From: Candidatus Didemnitutus sp.
GTDB taxonomy: Bacteria > Verrucomicrobiota > Verrucomicrobiia > Opitutales > Opitutaceae
Reading direction: 5' to 3'
Assembly: GCA_019634575.1 (NCBI GenBank)
Contig: JAHCAY010000001.1
Span: 1,736,001-1,800,000 of the forward strand
DNA length: 64,000 bases
Shown here: positions 8,408 through 17,183 of the stretch, in pieces
How positions within the stretch are numbered: position 1 is the first letter of the stretch
How the letters are laid out: every line of letters starts with the position of its first letter
Notes under the pieces: generated by a model
Databases searched by the model: none
The model's input: the letters and a program-made list of their open reading frames with translations, nothing else
Told to the model about the DNA's origin: nothing
Position numbers and translations under genes: made by a program

Positions 8408-9874
8408 TCAGCTTTCCCGCCCGGCCTCGCGCACTCGGATCACCCTGCGCAACAGCACCAGCCCCACCGGCGCGATCGAGGCCGTGAGCGCCACGAACAA
8501 CCACATGGTTTCCGGTTGGCGCTCGCCGACCGCCGGACAATACCGCGCAAGCAACACGCCGGAGAAAGTGCCGATCAGGAGCTTCGCGAGCAGGAACGGG
8601 ACGTAGGACAACGAGGCGTAGGAAGCCTCGTGCCCCTTGGGCGCGATGGCCGAAGCGTATTCATAGACGCGCGGCGAGTAGAACGCTTCGCCGACGGACA
8701 GAACGATGACGTAGATCGCGATCATCACGTAATACGGGTGGATATCGCCCTGCACCCCGAGGTAGCTGTGCCCCAGCCACTGGCCGAACGGGCCGTCAGC
8801 CAGCGGCCGAAACCACGCCGGCGGCAACGCCATCAGGAAGACGGACGCCGCGGAAATGATCCCGCCGACCGTCACCATGCCATAGGCGGGAAACCGCTGC
8901 GTGAGCGCACCCACGATCGGCGAAAGAAAGACGATGAGCAGGGCATTGATGGCCCAGAGCCGCCCGACCGGCGCGCCATCCCCGAGCACGCGGATGCCGA
9001 ACTCGGGGAACACATAATACATCTGCATGAAGATCAGTTTCAGGAACGCGATCAGCAGCAGGAAGGCGATCAACCGGTAGAAACCCGCGTGACGGAAGAG
9101 TTCGCGGAAAATACGGACAGTCTCCTGCGCACTCCCGGCGATGGTGGCGAAAAAATCCTTCAGGATGCTGCCCGATGTTTTTCGTGCCGCCACGGGGACG
9201 ACTTTCACTCCGTCGTCGGTGACTTCGACACCCGGCCGCATCAGCCACACCAACGGCAGCATCAGCACCTCGAGGCCGAGACTCACGAGGAACAAGGTGC
9301 GATAAGTCGTCAGCGTGGTGCCGAGGACCGGCAGCGTCATGTGGCCGTGTTCGCCCAGGCCTTGCCGCACCGCGTCGAATAGGAACGACGCGATGAACGA
9401 GCCGACGTTGAGCATCATGTAGGCGCCGGAAAACGAAATCGAACGCTGCGCCGTGGTGGAGTATTTCCGCGTGGCGGCGACCAGCACCGGCGTGCCCAGC
9501 GCCTCGCCGATGGCGAGGGGAAACAACCCGAAACCGATCGCAAACCACGGCGTCGGCGCAAACGCCATCACGGCCCGCGCGATCACGCAGGTCCAGATGC
9601 CGAGGAAGAAAGTCTTTCGCAGGCCGATCGCATCCGTCAGCGCGCCGACCAGGAGCGTGACGCAGGTCATCGAGATCGACCACAGCGCCACGATCCCGAG
9701 CGCCTGCTGGTCGGTGTAGCCGAACTCCGTCGAGAGCCAACGCTTGAGCGTCAGGTTGGTGACCGTGTAGGCCGCGAAATTCAGCAGCTTGATGGCGAAC
9801 GTCAGCCAGAGTTCGCGCGACGCGCCGTTCAACACGGTGAACTTGCCGAGAAAATTGGCTACGGGCGATGGCAC
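8408..9874 (-). CDS. MFS transporter, 12-TM (possibly peptide/proton symporter-like)
   Basis: Integral inner-membrane carrier of 488 residues with about a dozen hydrophobic segments. The loop after the second helix carries GALTDAIGLRKTFF, an MFS-type motif A. The segment SGAYMMLNVGSF resembles the equivalent helix of proton-dependent oligopeptide transporters, and the neighbours are peptide-uptake genes, so peptide or drug transport is possible. A large charged cytoplasmic loop lies near the middle (about residues 220-265). It is convergent with the RAYT gene and divergent from oppB. The substrate cannot be told from sequence. Confidence 0.75.
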   Translation of the reverse strand: MPSPVANFLGKFTVLNGASRELWLTFAIKLLNFAAYTVTNLTLKRWLSTEFGYTDQQALGIVALWSISMTCVTLLVGALTDAIGLRKTFFLGIWTCVIARAVMAFAPTPWFAIGFGLFPLAIGEALGTPVLVAATRKYSTTAQRSISFSGAYMMLNVGSFIASFLFDAVRQGLGEHGHMTLPVLGTTLTTYRTLFLVSLGLEVLMLPLVWLMRPGVEVTDDGVKVVPVAARKTSGSILKDFFATIAGSAQETVRIFRELFRHAGFYRLIAFLLLIAFLKLIFMQMYYVFPEFGIRVLGDGAPVGRLWAINALLIVFLSPIVGALTQRFPAYGMVTVGGIISAASVFLMALPPAWFRPLADGPFGQWLGHSYLGVQGDIHPYYVMIAIYVIVLSVGEAFYSPRVYEYASAIAPKGHEASYASLSYVPFLLAKLLIGTFSGVLLARYCPAVGERQPETMWLFVALTASIAPVGLVLLRRVIRVREAGRES

Positions 9875-10096
9875 GGCGTGGAGGATTGGCTCATCATCAG
9901 GGCGGCGATATCAGCGCGGTTCGCGGCCGAAAGAAAGCAGTATCCGCCGCGCAACGGAAAGTTCCAAATCGCGGCGGCAAGGCAAACCGTCTTCCCGCGC
10001 ATCGCCGCCCATCGCCGGCGCGCCCATTCCGGCTTCTCTCGCGAATGGCGGCCAGCCATGCGGAGCATTGTTTCAGTCGACGCCGTTTCCGTCTGG

Positions 10097-10124
10097 CCTC
10101 CGCCCTCCGTCCTCTGTCCTCTGT
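10097..10124 (+). repeat. Four-unit heptamer tract (CCTCYGT) before oppB
   Basis: Four 7-base units (CCTCCGC, then CCTCCGT, then CCTCTGT twice). The tract ends seven bases before the oppB start codon, where a ribosome binding site would be expected. Confidence 0.65.
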
Positions 10125-10131
10125 CCCCGTC

Positions 10132-11049
10132 ATGCTCCGCTTCGTCCTCCGCCGCCTGCTGCAGACGATTCCCGTGATCTTCTTCATCATCACGGCGACG
10201 TTCTTCATGGTGCGCTTCGTGCCCGGCGGGCCGTTCACTGCGGAGAAGGCGATCCCACCGGAGATTCTGAAAAATCTCGAGGCGCACTACGGCCTCGATC
10301 AGCCGCTCTGGCGCCAATACCTCACCTACCTCGGCAAGCTCGCGCACGGCGACCTCGGCCCGTCGTTCAAATACACCAACCGCACGGTCAACGAGATCAT
10401 CGCCGACAAACTCCCCGTCTCGCTCGAACTCGGCGCCTGGGCGCTGCTCATCGCACTGGCGCTCGGTCTGCCGCTCGGGGTCGTCGCGGCGGTGAAGCGC
10501 AACACGTTTTTGGACTATCTGTGCAGCGGCGTCGGGATGATTGGGATCTGCGTGCCCACTTTTGTGCTGGGTCCGATCCTGGCACTCTCGCTCGGCATCT
10601 ACCTTCACTGGTTCAACGTCTCGGGCTGGTATGGTCCGACCGACCGGATCCTGCCGGGCGTGACGCTCGGTTTCGTCTACGCCGCCTACATCATGCGGCT
10701 CACGCGTGGCGGCATGCTCGAAGTGCTGCATCAGGACTTCATCCGCACCGCCCGCGCCAAGGGCGCGACCGAGTCGCGCATCATCTTCAAACACGCCCTG
10801 CGCGGCGGCCTGTTGCCCGTCGTCTCGTTTCTCGGACCAGCCATTGCCGGCATCCTCACCGGCTCCTTCGTCATTGAGACGATCTTCCAGATCCCCGGCC
10901 TCGGTCGCGAATTCGTGAACAGCGCCTTCAACCGCGACTACACCCTCGTGCTCGGCACCGTCATCCTCTACGGCGCGCTGCTGGTCGTGATGAACCTGGT
11001 CGTCGACATCGCGCAGGTCTGGCTCAACCCGAAGCTGAAATTCGAATGA
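10132..11049 (+). CDS. oppB: OppB-type peptide ABC permease
   Basis: Inner-membrane permease of a dipeptide/oligopeptide importer. 305 residues starting MLRFVLRRLLQTIPV, the classical OppB/DppB opening, with the HYGLDQPLW and GDLGPSF segments typical of the family. About six membrane segments. The ATPase-contacting EAA loop is RTARAKGATESRIIFKHALR. The frame is open upstream, but ATG 10132 matches the family N-terminus. It lies 94 bases before oppC with a REP pair between. No OppD/OppF ATPase is in the window, so ATP hydrolysis must come from elsewhere. Confidence 0.95.
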   Translation: MLRFVLRRLLQTIPVIFFIITATFFMVRFVPGGPFTAEKAIPPEILKNLEAHYGLDQPLWRQYLTYLGKLAHGDLGPSFKYTNRTVNEIIADKLPVSLELGAWALLIALALGLPLGVVAAVKRNTFLDYLCSGVGMIGICVPTFVLGPILALSLGIYLHWFNVSGWYGPTDRILPGVTLGFVYAAYIMRLTRGGMLEVLHQDFIRTARAKGATESRIIFKHALRGGLLPVVSFLGPAIAGILTGSFVIETIFQIPGLGREFVNSAFNRDYTLVLGTVILYGALLVVMNLVVDIAQVWLNPKLKFE

Positions 11050-11073
11050 GCGCGCATCCGTATTTCGCTTCCT

Positions 11074-11123
11074 GGAGGGCTCGGCTACTGCCGAGCCGCG
11101 GCGCGGCGGTAGCCGCGCCCTCC
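11074..11123. repeat. REPIN-like inverted pair, GGAG type, between oppB and oppC
   Basis: Arms 11074-11097 and 11100-11123 are inverted and match at about 20 of 24 positions. Each arm is itself a palindrome (GGCTCGGC with GCCGAGCC in the left arm). The arm length equals that of the GTAG pairs. It could form a strong hairpin in the oppBC transcript. Confidence 0.7.
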
Positions 11124-11143
11124 AACCCGCAGCGGAGGCGCAC

Positions 11144-12040
11144 ATGACGTCCGACGCCGCCGCGTCACCGCATCCCGCCGCACCCGACAACACCGGCCAC
11201 TCGCTCGGCGCGGACGCTTGGCACCGCCTGAAGAAGAACCGGCTCGCGGTCTTCGGCGGCGTGACGCTGCTCGTGCTCACCGTGCTCTGCCTCGCCGGGC
11301 CGTTATTCTTCAACCTCTCCTACCAGGACCAGAACCTCGACCTCGGCGCCACCGCGCCCTCCGCGCAGCACTGGCTCGGCACCGACACGCTCGGCCGCGA
11401 CTTGCTCGTCCGCATGCTCTACGGTGGCCGCATTTCCCTCGGCGTCGGCCTGAGCGCCACGTTCGTCGCGCTGACGATCGGCGTGCTCTACGGCGCGGCG
11501 GCGGGCTACCACGGCGGCAAGGTCGACGCCGTGCTCATGCGCATCGTCGACATCCTCTACGCGCTGCCGTTCACGGTTTTTGTCATCCTGCTCATGGTGA
11601 TCTTCGGCCGGAACATCATCCTGCTCTTCGTCGCGATCGGCGCCGTCGAGTGGCTCACGATGGCCCGCATCGTCCGCGGACAAGTTATGGCGTTGAAGAA
11701 AATGGAATTCATCGAAGCCGCCCGCTCGCTCGGCTACAGCAACCGCCGCATCGTCCTCCGCCACCTCATCCCGAACATTCTCGGTCCGATCATCGTCTAC
11801 ACGACGCTGACGATCCCCGCCGTGATGCTGCTCGAGGCGTTCCTCAGCTTCCTCGGTCTCGGTGTGCAACCGCCGATGAGTTCGTGGGGCACGCTGATCA
11901 AGGACGGCGCGGAGAAGATGGAGGAATACTGGTGGCTCCTCGTCTTCCCCGGCGGCGTGTTCTCGCTGACGCTCTTCTCGCTCAACTTCCTCGGCGACGG
12001 CCTGCGCGACGCGCTCGACGTGCGCGCCGCGAAGGACTGA
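11144..12040 (+). CDS. oppC: OppC-type peptide ABC permease
   Basis: Second permease subunit, 298 residues. The N-terminal cytoplasmic segment with WHRLKKNRLAVFGG is typical of OppC, followed by about six membrane segments. The LGTDTLGRDLLVRMLYGGR motif is diagnostic, and the EAA loop is IEAARSLGYSNRRIVLRHLI. It is likely co-transcribed with oppB and forms the heterodimeric channel with it. Both OppA lipoproteins lie upstream on the same strand, separated by the peptidases, RAYT and MFS gene. Confidence 0.95.
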   Translation: MTSDAAASPHPAAPDNTGHSLGADAWHRLKKNRLAVFGGVTLLVLTVLCLAGPLFFNLSYQDQNLDLGATAPSAQHWLGTDTLGRDLLVRMLYGGRISLGVGLSATFVALTIGVLYGAAAGYHGGKVDAVLMRIVDILYALPFTVFVILLMVIFGRNIILLFVAIGAVEWLTMARIVRGQVMALKKMEFIEAARSLGYSNRRIVLRHLIPNILGPIIVYTTLTIPAVMLLEAFLSFLGLGVQPPMSSWGTLIKDGAEKMEEYWWLLVFPGGVFSLTLFSLNFLGDGLRDALDVRAAKD

Positions 12041-12135
12041 GCGTCCGCACCCGTGTAGCGCGGGGGGCGCCGAACGCCGCCGCTCCTCGGCCGTCGCGCA
12101 CCGCGTGGCAGGCAGCGCCAGGAATTTCCCTCTGG

Positions 12136-12163
12136 CGTCAGTCCTCCGTCCTCTGTCATCTGT
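12136..12163 (+). repeat. Four-unit heptamer tract (CCTCYGT) before msbA
   Basis: Units CGTCAGT, CCTCCGT, CCTCTGT and CATCTGT in register, 20 bases before the start of the ABC exporter. Same family as 10097-10124. Confidence 0.55.
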
Positions 12164-12183
12164 GCTTTGCTACGCCGCGCCCG

Positions 12184-13938
12184 ATGACTCTCCGCCGTTT
12201 CCGTCCCTACTTTCGCTACCTGCACGCCAACCGGCGGATATTCTATGCCGCCGTCTTCTACGGCCTGATCTTCGGCGCCACCAGCGGTCTCGGCGTCCCC
12301 ACGCTCGTCAAATACGTCTTCCCGCAGATTTTTGATCAGAGCGGCCCGCCCCTGCCACTGGTGACCGTGCTGCAAATCGCCGCCGCCATCCCGCTCCTGT
12401 TCCTGCTCCGCGCCGTCGCCGGCTACCTGAACAGCTACTACATCGCGCTGACCGGCACCCGCATCCTCGAAGGCATCCGCCTCGACTATTTCCGCAAACT
12501 TCAGCTTCTGCCGCTCTCGTTCGTCCAGAACCGCCGCACCGGCGACCTCATTTCGCGCGGCCTCGCCGACACCGCGCAGCTCCAGGTCACGCTCACCCAA
12601 TTGGCCAACGACGGTCTCAAGCAACCGATGACGCTCATCGGCGCCATCGGCTTCCTGGCCTGGCAGGCGTTCGCCACCGATGGCGTGAGCCTCGTGCTCC
12701 TCTCGCTCGCCACGGTTCCACTTGTCGTGCTCCCGATCCGTTATGTTGGCCGCAAAGTCGTGAAGCGCGCGGAGCAAATGCAGGCCCAGCTCGGCGGCGT
12801 CACTTCGCATTTCACGGAAAACCTCTCCGCGGCCCGCGAGGTGCGCGCCTTCAGCCTCGAGCAGCGCGAAGCGGATCGCTTTTCGCAGGCAACAAACTCG
12901 CTCGTCGAGGCGCAGATGCGCATCGTCAAATACGCGCAGGCACTCACGCCGGCGATCGAAGTGCTCTCCGCCGCCGGCATCGCCGCCACGATGGTCTTCG
13001 CCTACGGCAGCGGCGTGAAACTCGAGACCTTCGTCGCCGTCATCCTCGCCCTCTACATGGCCTACGAACCGATCAAGAAACTCGGTTCACTGAACAGCGA
13101 AATCAAACGCGGCGAAGCCTCTCTCGACCGCCTCGAGGTCGTCCTCCACGAGCCCGTCACCATCGCCGATCCGGCCGCGCCCGTCGCCGTCTCGCGCCTG
13201 CGGGGCGACCTCGCATTCGAGGACGTCTCCTTCTCCTACGGCGACAGCCCCGCGCTCGCCGACGTCACCGCGCGCATCCCCGCCGGCACCGTCTGCGCGC
13301 TCGTGGGCCCGAGCGGCGCCGGCAAGACCACCTTCGCCAACCTCGTCCCGCGTTTCTACGAAGTCGCCGCCGGCCGCGTCGCCATCGACGGCACCGACGT
13401 CCGCGCCATGCGCCTCGCCGACCTGCGCCGCAACATCGCCTTGGTCTCGCAGGAACCGGTGCTCTTCAACGACACCATCTTCAACAACCTCGCGCTCGGC
13501 CGTGAAGGAGCCACGCGCGACGAAATCATCTCCGCCGCCAAGGCCGCTCACGCCCACGAGTTCATCGAGAAACAACCGCAAGGTTACGACACTGTCGTCG
13601 GCGAACGCGGCACGCTCCTCTCCGGCGGACAGAAGCAGCGCCTGGCCATCGCCCGCGCTTTCCTGCGCAACGCCCCCATCCTCATCCTCGACGAAGCCAC
13701 CAGCGCGCTCGACTCCGACAGCGAAGCCGCGGTGCAGGACGCACTGCGCCACCTCGTCGTTGGCAAGACCGTGCTCATCATCGCCCACCGCTTCAGCACC
13801 ATCCGCGACGCCTCGATGATCCTCGTTTTCGATCGCGGTCGCGTCGTCGCACAAGGCGACCACGCGGCGCTCTACGCCGGCAACGCCCTCTACAAATCGC
13901 TCTACGACCGCCAAGCCGGCGGCACAAACGGCGGCTGA
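12184..13938 (+). CDS. msbA: MsbA-like ABC exporter (lipid A-core flippase type)
   Basis: Half-transporter with fused membrane and ATPase domains, 584 residues, probably moving lipid A or another lipid across the inner membrane. The membrane domain spans about residues 1-310 with six helices. The ATPase has Walker A GPSGAGKTT, a Q-loop in VSQEPVLFNDTI, signature LSGGQKQR, Walker B ILILDEATSALD and the H-loop His in IIAHRFST. ATG 12184 is chosen by homology to MsbA starts; the frame is open far upstream. Neighbouring glycosyltransferases support a role in lipopolysaccharide export, though substrate identity is inferred. Confidence 0.9.
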   Translation: MTLRRFRPYFRYLHANRRIFYAAVFYGLIFGATSGLGVPTLVKYVFPQIFDQSGPPLPLVTVLQIAAAIPLLFLLRAVAGYLNSYYIALTGTRILEGIRLDYFRKLQLLPLSFVQNRRTGDLISRGLADTAQLQVTLTQLANDGLKQPMTLIGAIGFLAWQAFATDGVSLVLLSLATVPLVVLPIRYVGRKVVKRAEQMQAQLGGVTSHFTENLSAAREVRAFSLEQREADRFSQATNSLVEAQMRIVKYAQALTPAIEVLSAAGIAATMVFAYGSGVKLETFVAVILALYMAYEPIKKLGSLNSEIKRGEASLDRLEVVLHEPVTIADPAAPVAVSRLRGDLAFEDVSFSYGDSPALADVTARIPAGTVCALVGPSGAGKTTFANLVPRFYEVAAGRVAIDGTDVRAMRLADLRRNIALVSQEPVLFNDTIFNNLALGREGATRDEIISAAKAAHAHEFIEKQPQGYDTVVGERGTLLSGGQKQRLAIARAFLRNAPILILDEATSALDSDSEAAVQDALRHLVVGKTVLIIAHRFSTIRDASMILVFDRGRVVAQGDHAALYAGNALYKSLYDRQAGGTNGG

Positions 13939-13948
13939 TCGGCGCCCC

Positions 13949-13970
13949 AAAAAAATCTTCGGATTTTTTC
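13949..13970. terminator. Candidate bidirectional terminator after msbA
   Basis: AAAAAATC, a TTCG loop and GATTTTTT form a hairpin with A and T runs on either side, 11 bases after the msbA stop. The stem is AT-rich, so strength is uncertain. Confidence 0.5.
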
Positions 13971-14094
13971 ATCCCCGGCGGCCCGCGTTTCGTCGTAACG
14001 CAAACCGCCTTGTTCCCCGTCTTGACCGGGTTGGCAATTTCCCGGTGCGCGAAGGCGGGGAAACACCTTTCGCGCCTACGCGTCGTAGTCGGGC

Positions 14095-15114
14095 GTGAGC
14101 CGACACCATCGTTCCACCGCACCGTTGGTCAGCGTCCTTGTTCCGACCTACAACTACGCCCGCTTCCTCCCCCAGGCGCTGCAGTCCGTGCTCGCGCAGG
14201 ATTATCCCAACCTGGAAATCCTCGTGAGCGACGACTGTTCGACCGACGACACCGCAACCGTGGTCCACGAACTGGCGCAGGCCGACCCGCGCGTGCGTGT
14301 CGTGCTCCAGCCACGCAACCTCGGCATGGTCCCGCACTGGAATTGGTGCCTGACCGAGGCGCGCGGCGCCTACGTGAAATTCCTCTTCGGCGACGACGCC
14401 TTCAACTCGCGCCACGCCATCTCGCGACTCGTCGGTTTGCTGGAAAACCAGCCGACGGCCGCCATCGCGACCTCCGCGCGCCGCGTGATGGACGAATATT
14501 CCCGACCGCTCGACCTCTGGAATCCGCTCCGGCGCGAAGGCCGGCACGAGGGCCGCGCCCTGATCGGTCGCTGCCTGCTCGCCAACCAAAACCTCATCGG
14601 CGAACCCAGCGCCGTGCTGCTGCGCCGCTCCGCACTCGACCGCGACTTCTCGCCGGCGTTTCGCCAGTTGGTCGATCTCGAGCTGTGGCTGCACCTGCTC
14701 GAATCCGGCGATCTCGCCTACACGCCCGAGCCGCTGGTCGGCTTCCGACGCCACGACGCGCAACAGACCCGCGCGAATCACCACGCCGCGGTAGCCCAGC
14801 AGGAAACGTTGCGCCTCATCGCGCAATTCCTCGACCAGCCCGCCAAGCGCACCGCCGCCGGCCTGACCGAGTTCGACTACCGGCTGATCCTCTATCGCGC
14901 TTCCCACTACTTGAAGAAAGCGGAACGCCGACTTGGCGGCCCGCCACCTCCGCCGGAACAGACATCCGAACTTTCCCCCGGCTGGCGTCTCGCCTGCCAG
15001 CTCCGCCACGCCGTGCAACGACCGATGGAGAACCTGCGCCACTCGCTCGACAAGCGCCGCGACGTCATCGCCGTCCGCCCCGAATGGGCCGCCGCGAACG
15101 CCTACATGCTCTGA
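14095..15114 (+). CDS. Family 2 glycosyltransferase
   Basis: GT-A fold sugar transferase, 339 residues. The N-terminal VSVLVPTYNYARFLPQAL stretch and ILVSDDCSTDDT carry the nucleotide-sugar binding Asp residues; FLFGDDAF supplies a second acidic motif. GTG 14095 is the start just before the conserved block. The C-terminal part has no membrane segment, so it should act in the cytoplasm or at the membrane face. Next is a GT9 enzyme, and MsbA lies upstream, so it probably builds lipopolysaccharide or a related glycan. Confidence 0.88.
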   Translation: MSRHHRSTAPLVSVLVPTYNYARFLPQALQSVLAQDYPNLEILVSDDCSTDDTATVVHELAQADPRVRVVLQPRNLGMVPHWNWCLTEARGAYVKFLFGDDAFNSRHAISRLVGLLENQPTAAIATSARRVMDEYSRPLDLWNPLRREGRHEGRALIGRCLLANQNLIGEPSAVLLRRSALDRDFSPAFRQLVDLELWLHLLESGDLAYTPEPLVGFRRHDAQQTRANHHAAVAQQETLRLIAQFLDQPAKRTAAGLTEFDYRLILYRASHYLKKAERRLGGPPPPPEQTSELSPGWRLACQLRHAVQRPMENLRHSLDKRRDVIAVRPEWAAANAYML

Positions 15115-15166
15115 GCCGGCAAAGTTGGATTGCCGCCCCGCCGCCCCGCGCCGCAACATCCGCGGC

Positions 15167-16180
15167 GTGCCCGCCGCCCCGCACGTCCTCGTCATCCGCC
15201 GCCGCTATCTCGGCGACATCGTGCTGCTCGGCTCGCTCCTGCGAAACGTGAAGCTCCACTGGCCCGCCGCACGCCTCGCCGTGCTCTGCGAGCCCGCCTA
15301 CGCGCCGATCCTCGAGCTCAACCCCGACGTCGACGAGCGCTGGCTGTTTCCTCAATCCGCCACGGACTGGCCCAGCTTTCTTTGGCGCGTGCGCCGCGCG
15401 GGCTTCACGCACGTGCTCGACCTCGACAACCGCGACAAGACCGCCGTCATCGCCCGCGCCACCGGCGCCGCCGTGCGCGCCACGGTCCGCCATGGCGAGC
15501 GCCTGCACTTCGCCGCACTCTACACGTCTGCCGCGCAAGTGCCGCGCGAATTCCTCGACACGCGGCACATCACCGATCTCTACCTGCACGTGCTCGAGCA
15601 GATCGGCGTGCCGATCGTCACGCACGAAACCCGCCTCGTGCCCCGCCCCGCCGAGATCGCCGCCGGGCGCGAACTCCTCCGCGGCGCGCGCCTGCTCGTC
15701 CATCCCGGCTCCCGCAGCGCCTGGCGCATCTGGCCACCGCAAAACTACGCGCAGGTCATCGACACGCTGCATGCCGAACTCGGCGTGACCACCGCAATCA
15801 TCGCCGGCCCGGGCGAACAGGGCACGGTGGACGAAATTTTCCGCCACCTGCGCGCACCCGCTGTTCGCATCGAACAACGCCTCGGCGTAACGCAGCTCGC
15901 CGGCCTCTTCGCCGCCGCGCCCGCGCTGCTCTGCCACGACAGCGGTCCGATGCACGTCGCCGCGGCCGCCGGCACGCGCGTGATCGCGCTCTTCGGCTCG
16001 CAGCCGATGAACATCTGGAAGCCCGTCGGCACCGGGCACGTCACGCTCCAGCCACCTCTGCCCTGCGTGCATTGCGTCTCCCCGAGCCAGTGCACGCCGG
16101 ACGATTCCTATCACAACCACTGCGTGCGCAACATCACGGTCGATCGTGTGCTGGCCGCCGTGCGCTCAGCCTTAAGGTAG
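15167..16180 (+). CDS. Family 9 glycosyltransferase (heptosyltransferase-like)
   Basis: ADP-heptose:LPS heptosyltransferase-type enzyme, 337 residues, acting at the cytoplasmic face of the inner membrane. Seen: the N-terminal VLVIRRRYLGDIVLLGSL, the nucleotide-binding LVHPGSRSAWRIWPPQNYA and the diagnostic CHDSGPMHVAAAAGTRVIALFG regions. GTG 15167 places the start just before the conserved strand; TTG 15125 is the alternative. A Cys-rich C-terminal segment (PCVHCVSPSQC) is typical of some family members. The TAG stop is part of a GTAG REP (16177-16202). Neighbouring GT2 genes point to LPS core assembly. Confidence 0.9.
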   Translation: MPAAPHVLVIRRRYLGDIVLLGSLLRNVKLHWPAARLAVLCEPAYAPILELNPDVDERWLFPQSATDWPSFLWRVRRAGFTHVLDLDNRDKTAVIARATGAAVRATVRHGERLHFAALYTSAAQVPREFLDTRHITDLYLHVLEQIGVPIVTHETRLVPRPAEIAAGRELLRGARLLVHPGSRSAWRIWPPQNYAQVIDTLHAELGVTTAIIAGPGEQGTVDEIFRHLRAPAVRIEQRLGVTQLAGLFAAAPALLCHDSGPMHVAAAAGTRVIALFGSQPMNIWKPVGTGHVTLQPPLPCVHCVSPSQCTPDDSYHNHCVRNITVDRVLAAVRSALR

Positions 16181-16202
16181 GGGCGCTTGCCCTCAAGCGC
16201 CC
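16177..16202 (+). repeat. Single GTAG REP carrying the GT9 stop codon
   Basis: GTAG followed by a palindrome GGGCGCTTG/CAAGCGCCC. The TAG at 16178-16180 ends the upstream gene. A related but less regular copy ends batD at 49778-49803. Confidence 0.65.
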
Positions 16203-16228
16203 AAGGACGTCCGGCCGAGCGAACCGAC

Positions 16229-17047
16229 TCAGTAATACCGCACCCGCTCGCCATCCCATTTCTCGTGCAACGTGTGGCCGAAGCGCGCGCGCTCCGTCGT
16301 CCGCCACCACCAATCGCGCAACCCATCCGCCGCCTTTTCCCAGCGACGCTGCGCCCAGCCGAGTTTCCATTTTTTGCGGAAATGCGCGCGATTCTCCGCC
16401 TCGTAGGGTCGCTGCTTTTTCGTATCGCTCAGCGCATCCTGCGTCACTGAGCCGAAGTGGTGGATGAAACACGCGCCGACCACGCCGCTGCGGAATCCCG
16501 CCAGCCGCGCGCGCCGAAAAAAGTCCGCGTCCTCGAACTGCCCGATGCGAAACGCCTCGTCGAACCCGCCGATCCGCTCGAACACCGCGCGCCGCACCGC
16601 GAAACAAACGCCGTGCGTCCCGCCGCGGCGGACGACGCGGTCGAGCTTCGCCGTGAAATCGCGCGCGTATGCCGCGAAGTCGTAGTTTTGGTCGCGCTCG
16701 CGCATCGCGGGACAAACGACGTCGAGCCCATGCCGCCCCGCCGCGTCGAGCAGCGCTGCGAGCCAGCCGGCAGGCAGCAGCACGTCATTATTGAGCACCA
16801 CGACCCAGTCGGCGCCGGCAGCGGCCTGCACACCTTGGTTCCAAGCCGGCGCGCAGCCGCGGTTTTGCTCGTTGCGGATCACGGTCAGCGCGGACTGCGT
16901 CGTCAACCAGTCGCGCGTGCCGTCGGTCGAACCGTTGTCGACGACGATCACCCGCACGCCTGCGGAAATATCCGGTTCCAGGCAGCGCACGCAGCCCTGC
17001 GTATAAGCGAGCTGGTTGAGCACCGGGATGACGATCGCGACAGACAT
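16229..17047 (-). CDS. Family 2 glycosyltransferase (rhamnosyltransferase-like)
   Basis: GT2 enzyme of 272 residues from the ATG at 17047; an in-frame ATG at 17077 would add ten residues. Seen: SVAIVIPVLNQLAYTQ, IVVDNGSTDGT, the NRGCAPAWNQGV segment typical of WbbL/rhamnosyltransferase types, VVLNNDVLLP (the DXD-equivalent NND), and GGFDEAFRIGQFEDADFFRR with the ED acceptor-site motif. It is convergent with the GT9 gene and divergent from the next glycosyltransferase. Likely adds a sugar to O-antigen or core; specificity unknown. Confidence 0.88.
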   Translation of the reverse strand: MSVAIVIPVLNQLAYTQGCVRCLEPDISAGVRVIVVDNGSTDGTRDWLTTQSALTVIRNEQNRGCAPAWNQGVQAAAGADWVVVLNNDVLLPAGWLAALLDAAGRHGLDVVCPAMRERDQNYDFAAYARDFTAKLDRVVRRGGTHGVCFAVRRAVFERIGGFDEAFRIGQFEDADFFRRARLAGFRSGVVGACFIHHFGSVTQDALSDTKKQRPYEAENRAHFRKKWKLGWAQRRWEKAADGLRDWWWRTTERARFGHTLHEKWDGERVRYY

Positions 17048-17097
17048 CCGGCGCAGCTTCGCCAGCGGGCGAGCCAAGTAAACCCTTTCTTAGCCGG

Positions 17098-17124
17098 GTA
17101 GCCCGCGACCTCCGGGCGCGGGAG
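17098..17124 (+). repeat. Single GTAG REP between divergent glycosyltransferases
   Basis: GTAG followed by a CCCGCG/CGCGGG palindrome in the region between two divergent genes, near where their promoters would lie. Confidence 0.5.
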
Positions 17125-17183
17125 CCGGTCCCATATCCTCCGCGTTGCCTTGGCGCGGTGGATGTGTCCTCCTCACGTCGAAC

